Below are positions 32,560-33,812 of a DNA stretch of 33,812 nucleotides, piece by piece. The position numbers and the translations under genes were made by a program. The stretch comes from an uncultured Clostridia bacterium (GTDB lineage Bacteria > Bacillota > Clostridia > Christensenellales > UBA1242). Location of the stretch: positions 1 to 33,812 of the forward strand of contig CALWKH010000003.1 in assembly GCA_944381195.1 (NCBI GenBank). The letters are read 5' to 3'. The notes beneath the pieces are model-generated. The model was not told the DNA's origin and ran no database searches. It saw nothing but the letters and a program-made list of their open reading frames with translations. Numbering within the stretch: the first letter of the stretch is position 1; the number at the start of each line of letters is the position of its first letter.

Positions 32560-33184
32560 CAGTATAAGCCTCCTCTAATTTTTTGATTGCGTTTTCCGTG
32601 AACAAAATTCTGTTATTAGCCACAACTTCATATGTGTTAAGAAGGTCATAGTTCACAACGCTTACCTTTGGCAAGTTTCTGCAAGCAAGCATAACATTTT
32701 CGTTTGGCTCATCAAGAACAACAAGAACGCTTTTGTCAAACTTGAATGCTTCAAGAACTTTTACCATTTGTTTTGTTTTGTTTGTTTTGAATGTGAATTT
32801 ATCAACAACTGTGATTTCTTTTTGTGCAAGTTTTTCACTCAAAGCACTGCAAAATGCAATTCTCTTTGCTGTTTTGTTGACCTTTTGTGAAAAGTCGCGT
32901 GGTTTAAGAGCGAATGCCATTCCACCTTTTATCCATTGTGGACCACGACGGCTTCCTTGTCTTGCACGACCAGTGTGTTTTTGTCTCCAAGGCTTTCTTG
33001 CTCTTCCTCGAACTTCACCTCGGTTAAGTGTGCTTTTTGTTCCTTGTCTTTGGTTTGCAAGGTATGCAACCACCACTTGATGAATAAGTGCTTCGTTATA
33101 AGGAGCCTTGAAAACAGCATCACTTAATTTAATCGAGCCAACTTCTTGGGCTTTCATATCATAAACTTTTGTTGTTACAGACAT
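32546..33184 (-). CDS. rplD: 50S ribosomal protein L4
   Basis: A 212-residue protein whose long loop reaches the exit tunnel. The loop segment is seen as RGRARKPWRQKHTGRARQGS, followed by PQWIKGGMAFALKPRDF. The C-terminal half has the Rossmann-like strands VLVVLDEPNENVMLACRNL. In E. coli L4 represses the S10 operon, and that leader would be outside this window. It overlaps rplW by 14 nt. Confidence 0.97.
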   Translation of the reverse strand: MSVTTKVYDMKAQEVGSIKLSDAVFKAPYNEALIHQVVVAYLANQRQGTKSTLNRGEVRGRARKPWRQKHTGRARQGSRRGPQWIKGGMAFALKPRDFSQKVNKTAKRIAFCSALSEKLAQKEITVVDKFTFKTNKTKQMVKVLEAFKFDKSVLVVLDEPNENVMLACRNLPKVSVVNYDLLNTYEVVANNRILFTENAIKKLEEAYTDGSK

Positions 33185-33201
33185 TTTCTTTCTCCTTATT
33201 A

Positions 33202-33812
33202 TTATCTGGCTTTAACTGCATTTCTCAGCATAACCACACCATTGCGTGGACCTGGAATTGCGCCCTTAACCAAAATTAGATTTCTTTCGCCATCAACCCT
33301 TACGACCTCAAGGTTTTGAATGGTAACCTGTGTTCCACCATAGCGTCCGGCCATCTTTTTGCCTTTGAAAACTTTTCCAATTCCTGGACCACTTCCAAGA
33401 GATTGGTGGCGGTGAATTTTATATCCACCGTGAGTGTTGTCTTGATGCTTCATGTTCCAACGGTAAAGTGAACCTGTAAATCCTCTTCCGCGAGAGTCAG
33501 CAATTGCATCAACCTTGTCTCCGTCTTTGAAAATATCACACTTTATCTCTTGTCCAACAGCGAAAGCTGATATGTCATCAAAGCGGAATTCCTTGAGTAT
33601 TCTCTTTGGGGCAACTCCTGCCTTTTTGAACACTCCCTGTCTTGGCTTATTTACCAAGTTTTCTCTTATCTCTCCATAAGCAACAACAAGTGCGTTGTAA
33701 CCGTCGTTGTCTTCATTTTTAATTTGAACAACAACATTTGGGTTTGCCTCTACAACAGTTACAGGAATAACCAAACCTTTTGGTGAGAAAACCTGTGTCA
33801 TACCAAGTTTTT
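33202..33812 (-). CDS. rplC: 50S ribosomal protein L3, 5' end cut by window edge
   Basis: An early assembly protein near the peptidyl-transferase centre. The visible part is about 202 residues. The frame is open to the window edge, reading KLGMTQVFSPKGLVIPVTVV, so the Met of GMTQVF is internal and about ten N-terminal residues are missing. The family signature is present with the FKGKKMAGRYGGTQVTIQNL segment. It is 17 nt upstream of rplD; rpsJ is expected beyond the edge. Confidence 0.96.
   Translation of the reverse strand, partial: KLGMTQVFSPKGLVIPVTVVEANPNVVVQIKNEDNDGYNALVVAYGEIRENLVNKPRQGVFKKAGVAPKRILKEFRFDDISAFAVGQEIKCDIFKDGDKVDAIADSRGRGFTGSLYRWNMKHQDNTHGGYKIHRHQSLGSGPGIGKVFKGKKMAGRYGGTQVTIQNLEVVRVDGERNLILVKGAIPGPRNGVVMLRNAVKAR

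Noticed and set aside
18125-33127. Many plus-strand frames of 60-170 codons antisense to the ribosomal genes
   Set aside because: All are mirror frames of strongly conserved minus-strand genes, without ribosome binding sites or family resemblance.

Overview
The window is AT-rich DNA from a low-GC bacterium and is dominated by an S10-spc-alpha ribosomal protein supercluster. A Clostridia-type member of the Bacillota fits best. The evidence is zinc-type S14, S4, L36 and L24, a KOW-domain protein between map and infA, a long inserted form of L17, a DnaB/DnaD-like plus DnaI-like primosome pair, MinD/MinE next to a SpoIVFB-like protease, and strong AGGAGG ribosome binding sites. Species or genus cannot be read from the sequence. 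The standard bacterial code holds throughout.

Left part (1-17.9 kb), mixed single genes and short operons. Positions 1-650 carry no convincing gene. They hold a degenerate tandem array of about 75-nt units, interrupted by a GC-rich, cloverleaf-folding block. Next come a lipoprotein M1-type metallopeptidase (minus), the primosome pair (plus), lgt with a DivIVA-like gene (minus), a two-TM membrane protein (minus), a DUF4132 protein (minus), and minD-minE-spoIVFB-like (minus). A small hypothetical gene (plus), a tRNA-Lys(CTT), divergent pgi and alr, and a signal-less Cu/Zn superoxide dismutase follow. The gaps are unusually informative. They hold a 36-codon relic of a DnaE-type polymerase, a decayed duplicate of the hypothetical gene, a tRNA-sized folded element ending in a terminator, and a run of three perfect hairpins after alr.

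Right part (17.9-33.8 kb, all minus strand): rplC (cut by the window edge) - rplD - rplW - rplB - rpsS - rplV - rpsC - rplP - rpmC - rpsQ - rplN - rplX - rplE - rpsN - rpsH - rplF - rplR - rpsE - rpmD - rplO - secY - adk - map - KOW protein - infA - rpmJ - rpsM - rpsK - rpsD - rpoA - rplQ, closed by a 13-bp terminator. Most gaps are under 20 nt or are 1-14 nt overlaps. The exceptions are 23-46 nt around secY/adk/map and before rpoA, and one 120-nt folded gap before rpsM. The cluster supplies ribosomal proteins, the translocon, nucleotide balance, N-terminal processing, initiation and the RNA polymerase alpha subunit.

Several start codons were moved from the longest reading frame because a promoter or Shine-Dalgarno site excludes the longer form: the DnaD-like gene, the DivIVA-like gene, the two-TM protein, minE, minD, the hypothetical gene, pgi, alr and sodC. 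I found no CRISPR array, complete insertion sequence, prophage or recognisable defence operon. The most unusual objects are the non-coding folded elements and the gene relics.
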